Counted from the first letter of the stretch, positions 1 through 9,293 are shown. The stretch: DNA of 64,000 bases from Neorhizobium galegae (GCF_017877135.1 NZ_JAGIPH010000010.1:62001-126000); one strand, 5' to 3'. Translations and numbers: made by a program. The notes: a model not told the origin generated them from the sequence alone.

Positions 1-966
1 AGCGAATGCGAATGCGTGCTTGCCACGCAGACGCTTCGCCAGCGAAAGCAGAAGACGATGCGCGTTCTCCTGGAGGGACGCCGCCCGGACGGCGTGGAGG
101 TCAAGGATTTCATCCTGGCCGTGATCAGCAGCATCGGTGTCGGCGGTGGCGTGGGCTATGCGATCGAATATGCGGGTTCGGCCGTGCGCGATCTGTCCAT
201 GGAACAGCGCATGACCCTCTGCAACATGAGCATCGAGGCGGGCAGCCGCATCGGCATGGTCGGGCCTGATGACAAGACCTTCGACTATCTTCGCGGACGG
301 CCGCTCGCTCCTGCCGGTCAGGAGTGGGATGCAGCTGTCGAGGCGTGGCGCGGCCTTGCGAGCGAACCCGATGCGGTGTTCGACCGCGAAGTCGTCATCG
401 ACGTGAGCACGCTCGCTCCTTTCGTTTCGTGGGGAACCACGCCTGAGGAATGCTCGCCGATCACCGGCCGGGTGCCGGATCCGGCCGAGGAGCCGGATGA
501 CGGGCGGCGACGCCGGCTGCAGCGGAGCCTCGATTACATGGCATTGACGCCGGGCATGCCGCTCACCGACATCCGGATCGATCGCGTGTTCATCGGCTCC
601 TGCACCAACGGACGCATCGAGGATCTGCGCCGGGCAGCGGCTGTGGTCGACGGCCATCGTGTCGCCGATCATGTCGCGGCCATCGTCGTCCCGGGTTCGG
701 CCGCCGTGCGCGCGCAGGCCGAACAGGAGGGTCTGGACCGCATATTCTTGGAAGCGGGTTTCGAATGGCGTTCGTCCGGCTGCTCCATGTGCGTGGCCAT
801 GAATGACGATCGCCTGTCGGAGGGCGAGCGTTGCGCGTCCACATCCAATCGCAATTTCGAGGGTCGGCAGGGCAAGGGTGGGCGCACCCACCTGATGAGC
901 CCGCCGATGGCCGCGGCCGCCGCGATCAGCGGCAGGCTCGCCGACGTCCGCAAACTTGGTATTTGA
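1..966 (+). CDS. Aconitase-family hydro-lyase large subunit (LeuC-like), 5' truncated
   Basis: The frame is open from base 1, and the residues before the first GTG (SECECVLATQTL) already match the LeuC core, so the gene starts upstream of the window; about 321 residues of a roughly 465-residue family are present. The [4Fe-4S] ligands are visible in FIGSCTNGR and SSGCSMCVAMN. In the family, this subunit plus a LeuD-like partner dehydrates and rehydrates malate derivatives (isopropylmalate, maleate, dimethylmalate). The small subunit follows after 8 bases and then an isocitrate lyase-family gene. That context argues for a catabolic hydro-lyase, such as a substituted-maleate hydratase, over leucine biosynthesis. 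The family is certain; the substrate is inferred. Confidence 0.88.
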   Translation, partial: SECECVLATQTLRQRKQKTMRVLLEGRRPDGVEVKDFILAVISSIGVGGGVGYAIEYAGSAVRDLSMEQRMTLCNMSIEAGSRIGMVGPDDKTFDYLRGRPLAPAGQEWDAAVEAWRGLASEPDAVFDREVVIDVSTLAPFVSWGTTPEECSPITGRVPDPAEEPDDGRRRRLQRSLDYMALTPGMPLTDIRIDRVFIGSCTNGRIEDLRRAAAVVDGHRVADHVAAIVVPGSAAVRAQAEQEGLDRIFLEAGFEWRSSGCSMCVAMNDDRLSEGERCASTSNRNFEGRQGKGGRTHLMSPPMAAAAAISGRLADVRKLGI

Positions 967-974
967 GGCCTAGC

Positions 975-1631
975 ATGAAGCCTTTCACGACGATCGAAAG
1001 TGTCGCCGCCTTCATCGATGAGGATGCGATCGACACCGATATCATTTTCCCTGCGCGCTTCCTGCTGTTGCTGGACAAGGCCGGGCTTGCAAAGCATGCG
1101 TTCCACGAACGCCGCCATGCGCCCGCTCTCAAGCAGCCCTTCATTCTGGATCGCGCGCCGTTCACCGCGGCGGAGATCCTCGTCGCCCGCAAGAATTTCG
1201 GCACCGGCTCCAGCCGGGAGCAGGCCGTCTGGTGCTTGGCGGACTTCGGCATCCGCTGCATCATCGCCGAAAGCTTTGGCGAGATCTTCTTCGCCAACTG
1301 CTTCAAGAACGGTGTGCTGCCGATCGTCAAATCCGGTGAGGAATTGAAGGCGATCCGGAAGGCCGCCGGCGAGGAGCAGAAGATCGAAATCGATCTGGTG
1401 GATCGCACGATCCGCTTCCAGGACGGACGCGTGATGGCCTTCGAGGTCGATGACTACCGTCGCGATGCCCTGCTGAACGGGCTGGACGAGATAGGCTCGA
1501 TCCTGCGCGACGACGGTGACGATATTGTCCGCTTCGAAGAGCGCCAGCGCGGCCGATCGTCATGGCTGCATCTCGACCCGCAGAAGCTTTCGACCTTCGC
1601 CGATCTCGGCAAGGAGAAGATCCTGGACTGA
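975..1631 (+). CDS. Aconitase-family hydro-lyase small subunit (LeuD-like)
   Basis: A protein of 218 residues with the swivel-domain hallmarks of LeuD: DTDIIFPARF near the N-terminus (about residues 21-30), KNFGTGSSREQA (about 76-87) and the FANCFKNGVLP segment. The ATG at 975 begins the MKPFTTIE N-terminus that LeuD proteins normally have; a longer frame opening at 831 would run far into the preceding gene. It should form the heterodimeric iron-sulfur hydro-lyase with the product of the preceding gene. Length is slightly above the usual 200 residues because of a C-terminal tail. Substrate cannot be read from sequence; leucine biosynthesis is possible but the neighbours suggest catabolism. 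Confidence 0.88.
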   Translation: MKPFTTIESVAAFIDEDAIDTDIIFPARFLLLLDKAGLAKHAFHERRHAPALKQPFILDRAPFTAAEILVARKNFGTGSSREQAVWCLADFGIRCIIAESFGEIFFANCFKNGVLPIVKSGEELKAIRKAAGEEQKIEIDLVDRTIRFQDGRVMAFEVDDYRRDALLNGLDEIGSILRDDGDDIVRFEERQRGRSSWLHLDPQKLSTFADLGKEKILD

Positions 1632-1697
1632 CGGTTCGGCGCGCAACCGCGCACATCCTCAGATCAAGCCCCAACGTCCATCGAAAAGGCATTGTTA

Positions 1698-2585
1698 ATG
1701 GCAAAACCCATCCTGAAACAGGCATTGGCGTCCGGTCAGTTCGTCGTAGCGCCCGGCATTCATGACATGATTGCCGCCGCTGTCTTCAACAAGAGCGGCC
1801 TCGAGTTCGCCTATGCCTCCGGCTATTGGATGGGCGCATCCGCCTACGGCCTGCCGGATGCCGGCATCGCAACCTATACCCAGATGGTCGATCGGGTGAG
1901 GACGCTCTGCAATACCGTCAATGCCGGCGTGATTGCCGATGCCGACACGGGCTATGGCGGCCTGCTCAATGTGCACCATACCGTCATCGGCTATGAAGAA
2001 GCCGGCGTGACGGCGATCCAGATCGAGGATCAGGAATTTCCGAAGAAATGCGGCCACACGCCGTTCAAGCGCATTGTTCCGACCATCGACATGGTGGAAA
2101 AGATCCAGGTCGCCTGCGATGCCCGCAAGAGCACCGACACGCTGATCATCGCGCGCACCGACGCCCGCCAGTCCGAGGGTTTCGAAGGCGCGATGAAGCG
2201 GATCGAGGCCTATGGCGCCGCTGGCGCGGATATCCTTTTTGTCGAGGCTCTGGAGAGCGATGACGAAATGCGCGAGGCCTGCCGCAGGCTCAACAAGCCG
2301 ACCATGGCGAATATGGCCGATGGCGGCCTCACCCCGATCCGCAGCGCCGGTGAGCTGAAGGATCTCGGCTACAGCATGGCGATCTACCCCGCCGCAACGG
2401 GCCTTGCATCGGCGCAGGCGGCGGAGAATGTCTTTACGGCGCTCAAGACGCTCGGCACCTCGCAGTCGCCGGATGTCTCGCTCTTTTCCTTCCGCGAATT
2501 CAATTCGCTGATCGGCTTTGAAGATGTCTGGGAATTCGAACGCAAATGGGCCCGCGATCCGGCCAAGACGGACAGCGCGGCGTAA
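1698..2585 (+). CDS. Isocitrate lyase/PEP mutase superfamily carbon-carbon lyase
   Basis: A 295-residue protein of the ICL/PEPM TIM-barrel superfamily. It has the metal-binding DADTGYGG motif, the QIEDQ segment and the mobile-loop KKCGH motif with the catalytic cysteine; a later IIARTDAR segment is also typical. Members cleave 2-hydroxy dicarboxylates (2-methylisocitrate, 2,3-dimethylmalate, oxaloacetate) to pyruvate or glyoxylate plus an acid. The ATG at 1698 is preferred; an in-frame TTG lies 6 bases upstream. It follows the LeuCD-like pair, an arrangement that resembles the dimethylmaleate hydratase/dimethylmalate lyase pairing of nicotinate fermentation. The exact substrate is inference. 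Confidence 0.85.
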   Translation: MAKPILKQALASGQFVVAPGIHDMIAAAVFNKSGLEFAYASGYWMGASAYGLPDAGIATYTQMVDRVRTLCNTVNAGVIADADTGYGGLLNVHHTVIGYEEAGVTAIQIEDQEFPKKCGHTPFKRIVPTIDMVEKIQVACDARKSTDTLIIARTDARQSEGFEGAMKRIEAYGAAGADILFVEALESDDEMREACRRLNKPTMANMADGGLTPIRSAGELKDLGYSMAIYPAATGLASAQAAENVFTALKTLGTSQSPDVSLFSFREFNSLIGFEDVWEFERKWARDPAKTDSAA

Positions 2586-2724
2586 CGGCAATCATAGCGA
2601 CGTGGTTCGGGCGGTGGGAGTGGAAACGACCGCCCGGACGACCGAAAACGAGGCGAAAAATCGCCCGGCCTGAATCTGCACTCTCCAGGGTGCGATGAAA
2701 GGAAAACAAAAGAGGGACAAGAAC

Positions 2725-3249
2725 ATGGACACGACCGAACGGGAAGGCGGCATCGCCGCGCAATTCAAGATCGGCATGCGTCGCCTGGCCTCCGGTGTCT
2801 CGCTCATCACCACCGGCCGTGGAGATGTGCGCGGGGGGCTGATCGCCACAGCCGTCAATTCCGTGAGTGCAGAACCGCCGACCTTGCTGATCTGCGTGAA
2901 CCAGGGCGCTTCGGCGCATGATCTGATCGTCACGTCGGGAACCTTCTGCGTCAATTTCCTGCCGGCCAGCTGCGCCGACATCGCCGGACAGTTCAGCAGC
3001 TCGGCCCGCAAGGCCGAGCGCTTCGTCACCGGCGACTGGACCGAGATGGCCTCGGGCTCCCCGGCGCTCGCCTCGGCGCTTGCCGCGTTCGATTGCGAGG
3101 TGGTGCAGACGGTGTCCTACCATTCCCATACGATCTTCATCGGGCTCATCCGGGAGGTGCGCCTCAGCGAAGGGGACGATCTTCCGCTGATCTATCTCGA
3201 CCGCAATTTCCACTGCGGGGCCTCCTCCAAGATCTCGTTGCCGGCATGA
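2725..3249 (+). CDS. Flavin reductase domain protein (RutF-like)
   Basis: A 174-residue flavin reductase of the RutF/HpaC class. Family features are the SGVSLITT segment near residue 25, the ATAVNSVSAEPPTLLICVN core and a C-terminal YLDRNFHCG motif. Such enzymes supply reduced FMN or FAD to a separate monooxygenase. The ATG at 2725 follows an AGAGGG ribosome site at 2711; an in-frame ATG at 2695 has a poorer site. The gene overlaps the next one by ATGA. No monooxygenase lies in this operon, but a RutA-like one is encoded near 23 kb, which suggests a two-component system split across the region (inference). Confidence 0.85.
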   Translation: MDTTEREGGIAAQFKIGMRRLASGVSLITTGRGDVRGGLIATAVNSVSAEPPTLLICVNQGASAHDLIVTSGTFCVNFLPASCADIAGQFSSSARKAERFVTGDWTEMASGSPALASALAAFDCEVVQTVSYHSHTIFIGLIREVRLSEGDDLPLIYLDRNFHCGASSKISLPA

Positions 3250-4400
3250 GCGGCTTTCAGTTCAGCACCACGAAATCCCTGATCTGCCGGCCCGGCGCGG
3301 CGGCCGATCTGGCGGCGAGTGTGGGCGCTCTCCTTGGGCAACACATCCTGGTCGTCACCGATCCCGGCATCCGCAAGCTCGGGCTGATCGATGCGGCGCT
3401 CGCATCGCTTGCCGCGGCTGGTCGCGCGGTTTTTGTCTTCGACGCGGTCGAGGCGGACCCGTCACGCGCGACATTGATGGCGGCGGTCGCGGCTGGCCAA
3501 ACCTTCGGCGCAACCGGCGTCGTCGGTTTCGGCGGCGGTTCTTCGCTCGATGTCGCCAAGCTCGCAGCTCTTCTCCTGGGGTCCGACCAGCCGCTGGACG
3601 AGGCCTGGGGCGTCGGCAATGCGAAGGGTCCCCGCCTGCCGCTGGTCCTGGTTCCGACGACGGCCGGAACCGGATCCGAGGTGACGCCTGTTTCCATCAT
3701 CACGGTCGAAAACGACGAGAAGCGCGGCGTATCGAGCGCCGTCATCCTGCCGGATCTGGCAGTGCTCGACGCGGACCTGACGCTCGGACTGCCGCCCGCC
3801 ATTACGGCTGCCACCGGGGTCGATGCCATGGTCCATGCAATCGAAGCCTTCACATCGAAAAGCCCCAACAACAATCCGCTGTCGCGCATGCTGGCACGGG
3901 AGGCGCTGCGCCTCCTGGGCGCAAATATCGAAACGGTCTGCGCCGAAGGGTCGAACCGGCCAGCGCGAGAGGCCATGCTGCTGGGGTCGATGCTGGCGGG
4001 CCAGGCGTTTGCCAATTCGCCCGTTGCCGCGGTCCATGCGCTGGCCTATCCGATCGGCGGCATCTTCCATGTGCCGCATGGGCTTTCCAACGCACTGGTG
4101 CTTGCGCCTGTGCTGCGCTTCAATGCCGAGGTGCAGGCTGATCTTTACGACGAGATTGCTGCCGATGCCTTCCCCTCTCTGGCCGAGATGGGACAGGGGC
4201 GGACCAGTGCCTTCATCGACGCGCTGGTGTCGCTCGCAGCGCGTCTCAAGCTGCCGCCGCGGCTGAGAGATGTCGGGATTCCCGAGGAGGCCCTGCCCCG
4301 CATGGCTGCCGACGCGATGAAGCAGCAGCGCCTGCTGGTCAACAACCCGCGGCCGGTATCCGAGGCTGATGCACTGGCCATCTATCGCGCGGCCTGGTGA
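3246..4400 (+). CDS. Iron-containing (group III) alcohol dehydrogenase
   Basis: A 384-residue NAD(P)-dependent alcohol dehydrogenase of the Fe-ADH family. It shows the GFGGGSSLDVAK nucleotide loop (about residue 95), the PTTAGTGSEVT segment, and the metal-binding positions in LDADLTL, VHAIEAF, AVHALAYPIGG and HVPHGLSNA. These enzymes oxidise or reduce short alcohols, aldehydes or maleylacetate-type keto acids. Start ATG 3246 shares the stop of the flavin reductase, so translation is coupled. It is probably one step in the oxidation of an alcohol or aldehyde intermediate of the operon pathway; maleylacetate reductase is an alternative reading. Confidence 0.88.
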   Translation: MSGFQFSTTKSLICRPGAAADLAASVGALLGQHILVVTDPGIRKLGLIDAALASLAAAGRAVFVFDAVEADPSRATLMAAVAAGQTFGATGVVGFGGGSSLDVAKLAALLLGSDQPLDEAWGVGNAKGPRLPLVLVPTTAGTGSEVTPVSIITVENDEKRGVSSAVILPDLAVLDADLTLGLPPAITAATGVDAMVHAIEAFTSKSPNNNPLSRMLAREALRLLGANIETVCAEGSNRPAREAMLLGSMLAGQAFANSPVAAVHALAYPIGGIFHVPHGLSNALVLAPVLRFNAEVQADLYDEIAADAFPSLAEMGQGRTSAFIDALVSLAARLKLPPRLRDVGIPEEALPRMAADAMKQQRLLVNNPRPVSEADALAIYRAAW

Positions 4401-4452
4401 ACATACCGGGCCGTCTTCGCTGAATTCACTTCAAGACTGGGAGAAAAAGCAG

Positions 4453-5214
4453 ATGGCCGATCATGCGGGCAAGACCGTTCTGGTAACCGGAAGCGCAAGC
4501 GGTATCGGTCTGGCGATCGTCGAACGCTTCCTGTCGGAGGGGGCCAATGTCGCGGGCCTTGATCTGAAGCCGACACGGGTGGACGACCCTTCGGACAGGC
4601 TGCTGTCGATCACCGCCGACGCGACGGACGAGGCCGCGGTGAACAAAGCCGTCGCCGATGTCGCCGACCGGTTCGGCAGGCTCGACGTCATGGTCTGCAA
4701 TGCGGGCGTCATCGGCATCGGGTCGGTTGTCGACATGGATTTTGCCGAGTGGCGGCGGGTCACCGAAATCAACCTGAACAGCGTGTTTCTTGGCGCGCGG
4801 GCAGCAGCCCGCCAGATGATCGCCCAGGGCGGCGGCGGCGTGATCGTCAACGCCTCGTCCGGTGCCGGCCGAAAGGGAGCGGCCAATCTCTCCCACTACT
4901 GTGCCTCGAAGGCCGCCATCGTTTCGCTGACGCAGAGTTTGGCAATCGAACTCGCCCGCCATGACATCCGGGTGAACTGCTACACGCCCGGCCACATCGA
5001 GACGCCGTTCTGGAAGGACATCGCCGAGGGCTTTTCCCGGCTGACCGGGCAAACCTCGGATGACGTGATCGAAGGCTTTCGCCGCACGGTGCCGGCGGGC
5101 CGCTTCGGCAAGCCCTCGGATGTCGCCGCCGCCGTCTCGTGGCTTGCGACGCCGGATGCGGCCTATGTCAGCGGCCAGGCCATCGCCATGAACGGCGCGG
5201 AGATGCCGTATTGA
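4453..5214 (+). CDS. Short-chain dehydrogenase/reductase
   Basis: A classical SDR of 253 residues with the TGSASGIG dinucleotide motif (residues 12-19), the CNAGV motif, the catalytic Ser in NASSGAG and the YCASK active site. The aspartate in GLDLKP after the second strand suggests NAD preference. The start is ATG 4453 behind a GGGAGAAAAAG ribosome site. It sits 52 bases after the iron alcohol dehydrogenase and 12 bases before a GMC oxidoreductase, so it belongs to the same transcription unit. The substrate, probably a secondary alcohol or hydroxy acid, cannot be assigned. Confidence 0.87.
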   Translation: MADHAGKTVLVTGSASGIGLAIVERFLSEGANVAGLDLKPTRVDDPSDRLLSITADATDEAAVNKAVADVADRFGRLDVMVCNAGVIGIGSVVDMDFAEWRRVTEINLNSVFLGARAAARQMIAQGGGGVIVNASSGAGRKGAANLSHYCASKAAIVSLTQSLAIELARHDIRVNCYTPGHIETPFWKDIAEGFSRLTGQTSDDVIEGFRRTVPAGRFGKPSDVAAAVSWLATPDAAYVSGQAIAMNGAEMPY

Positions 5215-5226
5215 GGGGAAAGCAGC

Positions 5227-6834
5227 ATGCAGGCGTTCGACTATATCATCATCGGTGCGGGTTCTGCCGGCTGCGTTCTGGCCAACCGGCTGTCCGAGGA
5301 TAACAACAACCGGGTTCTCTTGATCGAGGCCGGCGGTTCGGATCGCAATCCGGTCTTTTCCATTCCCCTCCTTGCCGGGGCTGCCTATTTCTGGAAGCCG
5401 AGCAACTGGCATTATGAGACCACTCCGCAACAGGGTCTGGACGGCCGCGTCATCAAGTGGCCGCGCGGCAAGGTGCTGGGCGGCTGCTCGACCATCAACG
5501 GCATGATGTACATGCGCGGCACTCGTCGCGATTACGACATGTGGCGCCAGATGGGCCTGCCAGGCTGGAGCTATGAGGAGGTCCTGCCCTATTTCAAGCG
5601 GGCCGAGCATAATCCGGAAAGACCGGAGAACAGGTTTCATGGTCAGGGAGGCCCGCTGCATGTCGAGCGCGCCAAGGCCGACAACCCGTTATACAGGGCC
5701 TTTCTTGAGGCCGGCTATGACGAGGGCATGCCCGCCAATGACGATTTCAACGGCGCGGTGCAGGAAGGGCTCGGCGGCTATGACTTCAATGTGCTGAACG
5801 GCCGCCGGGTCAGCAGTTCCACCGCCTATCTGCGCCCTGTCCTGTCGCGCTCCAATCTAGCCGTCTGGACCAAGACCCATGTGCTTGAGCTGGTCATGGA
5901 CGGGCGACGCGTCACCGGCGTCAAGCTATCCCGTGGTTCCGCCGTCGAAACGATCGCGGCGCGCGCCGAAGTGATCCTCAGCGCCGGCGCCATCAACTCG
6001 CCGCAGATCCTGCAACTGTCAGGCATTGGCGACGCTGACAGGCTGAAGGCACTCGGCATCGACCCGGTGCTGCACCGTCCCGAAGTCGGCCGCAACCTTC
6101 AGGATCACATGGGGGTGTATCTCAAATATGCGGCCAGCCAGAAGGTCACCCTGTTTTCGCTGTTCAGGCCGGACAGGGCGATCCGTGCGCTGACGCAAGC
6201 CTATCTCTTCGGCACCGGCCCCGCCTCCGCAGTGCCGCTGGAAGCGGGCGGCTTTCTGAAGACGCGACCGGACCTCGATGAACCCGACATCCACATGACC
6301 TTCGTGCCGGGGCTCAATCTCGAAACCACGCGGGCCGGGCAAGGTGGTCACGGCTATCTGATCAGTTTCTACCAGCTTCGGCCGGAAAGCCGCGGCGAGG
6401 TGCATATCGTCGACAAGGACCCGCGCGTCAAGCCGCGCATGGATGCGGCCTATCTGTCGTCGGAATTCGACCGCCAGGTCATGCGCGACGGTGTGCGGCT
6501 TGCCTATCGCATCGGCCAGAACGCCAAGATGGCGCCTTACCGGGCATCGGCAATCTCGCCCTTGGCGGCGGACATGGAGAGCGACTCGTCGATCGATGCC
6601 TGGGTTCGCCAGAGTGCGGGCACGACCTTCCACCCGACCGGCACCTGCCGCATGGGGGCTGATGACGCCTCCGTCGTCGACGCCGAGCTGCGCGTGCGCG
6701 GCATCGATGGGCTGCGCGTCGTTGATGCCTCCATCATGCCGATGATCGTCAGCGGCAATACGTCGGCGCCGACGATGATGATCGCGGAGAAGGCTTCCGA
6801 CATGATCTTGGGCAAGGCGCCGCTGCGCGGCTAA
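5227..6834 (+). CDS. GMC-family FAD alcohol/choline dehydrogenase-like oxidoreductase
   Basis: A 535-residue glucose-methanol-choline oxidoreductase. It has the N-terminal FAD fold DYIIIGAGSAGCVLANRLSE, the GMC signature around GKVLGGCSTINGMMYMRG, the second signature GAINSPQILQLSGIG, and the C-terminal catalytic region TFHPTGTCRMG and SGNTSAPTMMI. The best resemblance is to choline dehydrogenase and AlkJ-type alcohol dehydrogenases, which pass electrons to quinone. It is the last gene of the plus-strand operon, followed by a hairpin. It probably performs the first alcohol oxidation of the pathway; the substrate is unknown. Confidence 0.9.
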   Translation: MQAFDYIIIGAGSAGCVLANRLSEDNNNRVLLIEAGGSDRNPVFSIPLLAGAAYFWKPSNWHYETTPQQGLDGRVIKWPRGKVLGGCSTINGMMYMRGTRRDYDMWRQMGLPGWSYEEVLPYFKRAEHNPERPENRFHGQGGPLHVERAKADNPLYRAFLEAGYDEGMPANDDFNGAVQEGLGGYDFNVLNGRRVSSSTAYLRPVLSRSNLAVWTKTHVLELVMDGRRVTGVKLSRGSAVETIAARAEVILSAGAINSPQILQLSGIGDADRLKALGIDPVLHRPEVGRNLQDHMGVYLKYAASQKVTLFSLFRPDRAIRALTQAYLFGTGPASAVPLEAGGFLKTRPDLDEPDIHMTFVPGLNLETTRAGQGGHGYLISFYQLRPESRGEVHIVDKDPRVKPRMDAAYLSSEFDRQVMRDGVRLAYRIGQNAKMAPYRASAISPLAADMESDSSIDAWVRQSAGTTFHPTGTCRMGADDASVVDAELRVRGIDGLRVVDASIMPMIVSGNTSAPTMMIAEKASDMILGKAPLRG

Positions 6835-6845
6835 GGTGGATTCTG

Positions 6846-6869
6846 GCAGGGCATCTTCTTCTGCCCTGC
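6846..6869 (+). terminator. Hairpin after the first operon
   Basis: A perfect 8-bp inverted repeat, GCAGGGCA/TGCCCTGC, with an 8-base loop begins 11 bases after the GMC stop codon. There is no clean T-run after it, so it may end the plus-strand operon only partly or act with Rho. Confidence 0.5.
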
Positions 6870-6895
6870 ATGCTCCCGCGTCGGCGGCAAAATTA

Positions 6896-6919
6896 AAGGC
6901 GACGCATCATCGCCGCCTT
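6896..6919 (-). terminator. Intrinsic terminator of the TRAP operon
   Basis: Read on the minus strand, a 9-bp stem with one G-U pair (AAGGCGGCG/CGTCGCCTT, six-base loop) is followed by TAATTTT. It starts 14 bases after the TRAP binding-protein stop, the classic layout of a Rho-independent terminator. Confidence 0.75.
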
Positions 6920-6932
6920 CCCTTTCGAGAGC

Positions 6933-7967
6933 TCACCTCATGCCGGCCGCGGCCGCAAGGCTCGTATCGAATGCCGTCTGGCAGACCTCACCGCAACGCT
7001 TGGTCCAGCCCGGCAGCACGGCATTTGTGAAGGCCTCCTTGCGCAAGGCAACGTCCGCTTCCGAGGGCTTGGCAAGCGTCAATCTGGCCGGCTCGCCAAG
7101 CGCGCAGGGACCCTCCGTGTTGCAGGCGATACCTGCGGCATCTTCCGTACGGTTCTGCGCCCACATTTCGTCGGAAAGTTTGCCGAGTTCCGCTGTGAGG
7201 AAGGTCTGGATTTCTGCCGGCTGGCGGTCCCACCATGTAGCATTGGCAGCCGTTGCGCCAGCGCCGAAGTTGATCGGCAGCGAGTAGAGGTATTTGGCGC
7301 CTTCGTACCAGCGGGCTGTATACCCCCCCATCGCACTGGTAATCGCACAATCGATCACGCCCTGTTCAAGGGACTGCTGCACGTCACCGAAGGCCATGTC
7401 CACAGGCTCACCCTTGAGGTATTTGACGAAGTCGGCCTGTGAGGCGCCGGAGGTGCGAATGCGCTTGCCGGCAAAGTCGGCGAGGCCACTGACAGGGACG
7501 CGGCAGAAGGTGACCTGGCTCTGGTAGGACTGCAGCGAGATGAGGTGCAGCCCGAGCTTGCTCTTGTAGTAGCCGGAGAGGATTGGGAAAAACGCATCGG
7601 ATACGCGCTTGAAGCTGTCGAAACTGTCCGACATGCCGGCAAGATCGTTACCGTCATTGATGGGGTCGGAGCCGGAGTGATGGCCAAGTTGTGCCGTTGC
7701 AATATTGGCAGAGCCTGCCGCAAGCAGCTTGAAGACCTCAGGTCCTTTCAGCCCCAGTTCGTTCCAGGCACGGAACTGCGCCTTGATCGATCCGTTGGAG
7801 ATCTCGGCCATTTTTTTCGTCCAGAACGGCGTTTCAACCTGCCGGCTCTGGGTGCTGGTGCTGAGATTGCCGACGACGTTGACCGTTGTCGCCGGCAGCG
7901 TCTGCCCGACAGCGGCGGTGGCCATCGCCAGCATGGCGGCAAGGCTCAGACTGATCTTCTTGTTCAT
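6933..7967 (-). CDS. TRAP transporter solute-binding protein (DctP family)
   Basis: A 344-residue periplasmic protein. A signal peptide covers about the first 22 residues (short positive start, hydrophobic LAAMLAMATAAVG, cleavage near GQT). The DctP core includes AGKRIRTSG, which holds the conserved arginine that binds the carboxylate of ligands. It carries several cysteines in the C-terminal third (IACNTEGPCA, RCGEVC) that could form disulfides. An AAGGGG ribosome site precedes the ATG. It is the distal gene of a DctQ-DctM-DctP set, and the operon neighbours suggest an organic acid ligand. Confidence 0.9.
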   Translation of the reverse strand: MNKKISLSLAAMLAMATAAVGQTLPATTVNVVGNLSTSTQSRQVETPFWTKKMAEISNGSIKAQFRAWNELGLKGPEVFKLLAAGSANIATAQLGHHSGSDPINDGNDLAGMSDSFDSFKRVSDAFFPILSGYYKSKLGLHLISLQSYQSQVTFCRVPVSGLADFAGKRIRTSGASQADFVKYLKGEPVDMAFGDVQQSLEQGVIDCAITSAMGGYTARWYEGAKYLYSLPINFGAGATAANATWWDRQPAEIQTFLTAELGKLSDEMWAQNRTEDAAGIACNTEGPCALGEPARLTLAKPSEADVALRKEAFTNAVLPGWTKRCGEVCQTAFDTSLAAAAGMR

Positions 7968-8000
7968 GGTGTCCCCTTCTTTTTGGAGTTTTGATCGTGG

Positions 8001-9293
8001 CTAGGCCCCGCGCATGATGGTTGGCAGCCAGGTTGCGAGGGATGGAAAGGCGATGATCAGGCCGATCATGGCGAGAATCGCTATGACGAAGGGCGCAGCG
8101 CCGAGCGCAACATCACGGAACTCCCCGTCACCGCGTACGGACTGCACGATGAAGAGATTCATTCCGATCGGTGGAGTGATCAGGGCTGTTTCGATCAGCA
8201 GCATAAACAGCACACCGAACCAGACCGGATCGTAGCCAAGCGAGATGATGATCGGCACGACGATGGGCGTAGTCGCAATCATCAGCGACAGCGTTTCCAT
8301 GAAGCAGCCGAGCACGAGATAAATGCCGACGATCGCAAGCAGGATGACGAGCGGCGAGGCATTGATCGCCGTAATCGCACTCTGAAACTGAGCCGACAGT
8401 CCGATGCTCACCATGACGAAATTGATCAGCAGCGCGCTGACCACGATCAGCGCCACCATGCTCGTCGTCTTCATGGTGCGCTCGAAGGCGCGCATCAGGG
8501 TCTGCCAGCTCAGACTGCGATTGGCTGCGGCCAGTACGAGGGCCCCGACAAAGCCGAGTGCCGCAGCTTCCGTCGGCGTGGCAATGCCCAGATAAATCGA
8601 TCCCACCATGAGCGTAAACAGGATCAGCGGAGGCACGAGTGCCGGCAGTGACCTGAATTTCTCCTGCCAGGTGCTGGGCGCTATGCCGATGCCGCCCATG
8701 CCGGGCCTCAGACTGCACAAAAGGAAGATCATCAGCGAGAACAGGCTGGCCAACAAAATGCCGGGGATGATGCCGGCCAGATAAAGCCGTCCAATCGAGA
8801 CATCGGCAAGCACGCCGTAGATGATCATGTTGATTGACGGCGGAATGAGGATGCCAAGAGTACCGCCGGCGGCGATCGACCCCAGGAAGAGTGGCGGATT
8901 ATAGCCGCCTTCGCGCATCTGCGGGATCGCCACCGTACCGATTGTGGCTGCCGAGGCCACTGAGGAACCCGAAGTCGCTGCAAATAGTGCACTCGATCCG
9001 ATGATCGTGTGCAACAGACCGCCCGGAATGAAGCGGACCCATTTGTCGATCGCGTTGAACATAGCCGCCGCTATCCCGGAAACCAGCAGGATCTCGCCCG
9101 TCAGGATGAACAGAGGAACCGCGATCAGCGAGAAATTGGTCGACCCGCCCCAGATCACCTCCGAGACAGCGGGAAGCACCGGAAAGAAGGAAAAGAAATG
9201 ATCGAGGATGAGCGCGACGATGACAAGAACGGCGGCCACAGGTAGGCCGAGTGCCAAAAGTCCGAACAGAAGAACGGTGGTGATCAGGATCAT
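8001..9293 (-). CDS. TRAP transporter large permease (DctM family)
   Basis: A 430-residue, strongly hydrophobic protein with about twelve membrane segments and the DctM signatures: FAATSGSSVASAATIG near residue 115, GTLGILIPPSINMIIYG near 145, and LIETALITPPIGMNLF near the C-terminus. It couples substrate import to an ion gradient. Its start overlaps the end of the DctQ gene by ATGA, and the binding-protein gene follows 33 bases after its stop. Confidence 0.93.
   Translation of the reverse strand: MILITTVLLFGLLALGLPVAAVLVIVALILDHFFSFFPVLPAVSEVIWGGSTNFSLIAVPLFILTGEILLVSGIAAAMFNAIDKWVRFIPGGLLHTIIGSSALFAATSGSSVASAATIGTVAIPQMREGGYNPPLFLGSIAAGGTLGILIPPSINMIIYGVLADVSIGRLYLAGIIPGILLASLFSLMIFLLCSLRPGMGGIGIAPSTWQEKFRSLPALVPPLILFTLMVGSIYLGIATPTEAAALGFVGALVLAAANRSLSWQTLMRAFERTMKTTSMVALIVVSALLINFVMVSIGLSAQFQSAITAINASPLVILLAIVGIYLVLGCFMETLSLMIATTPIVVPIIISLGYDPVWFGVLFMLLIETALITPPIGMNLFIVQSVRGDGEFRDVALGAAPFVIAILAMIGLIIAFPSLATWLPTIMRGA

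Noticed and set aside
4426..5661. 411-codon open frame antisense to the SDR and GMC genes
   Set aside because: Shadow frame; sense strand carries two clear enzymes.
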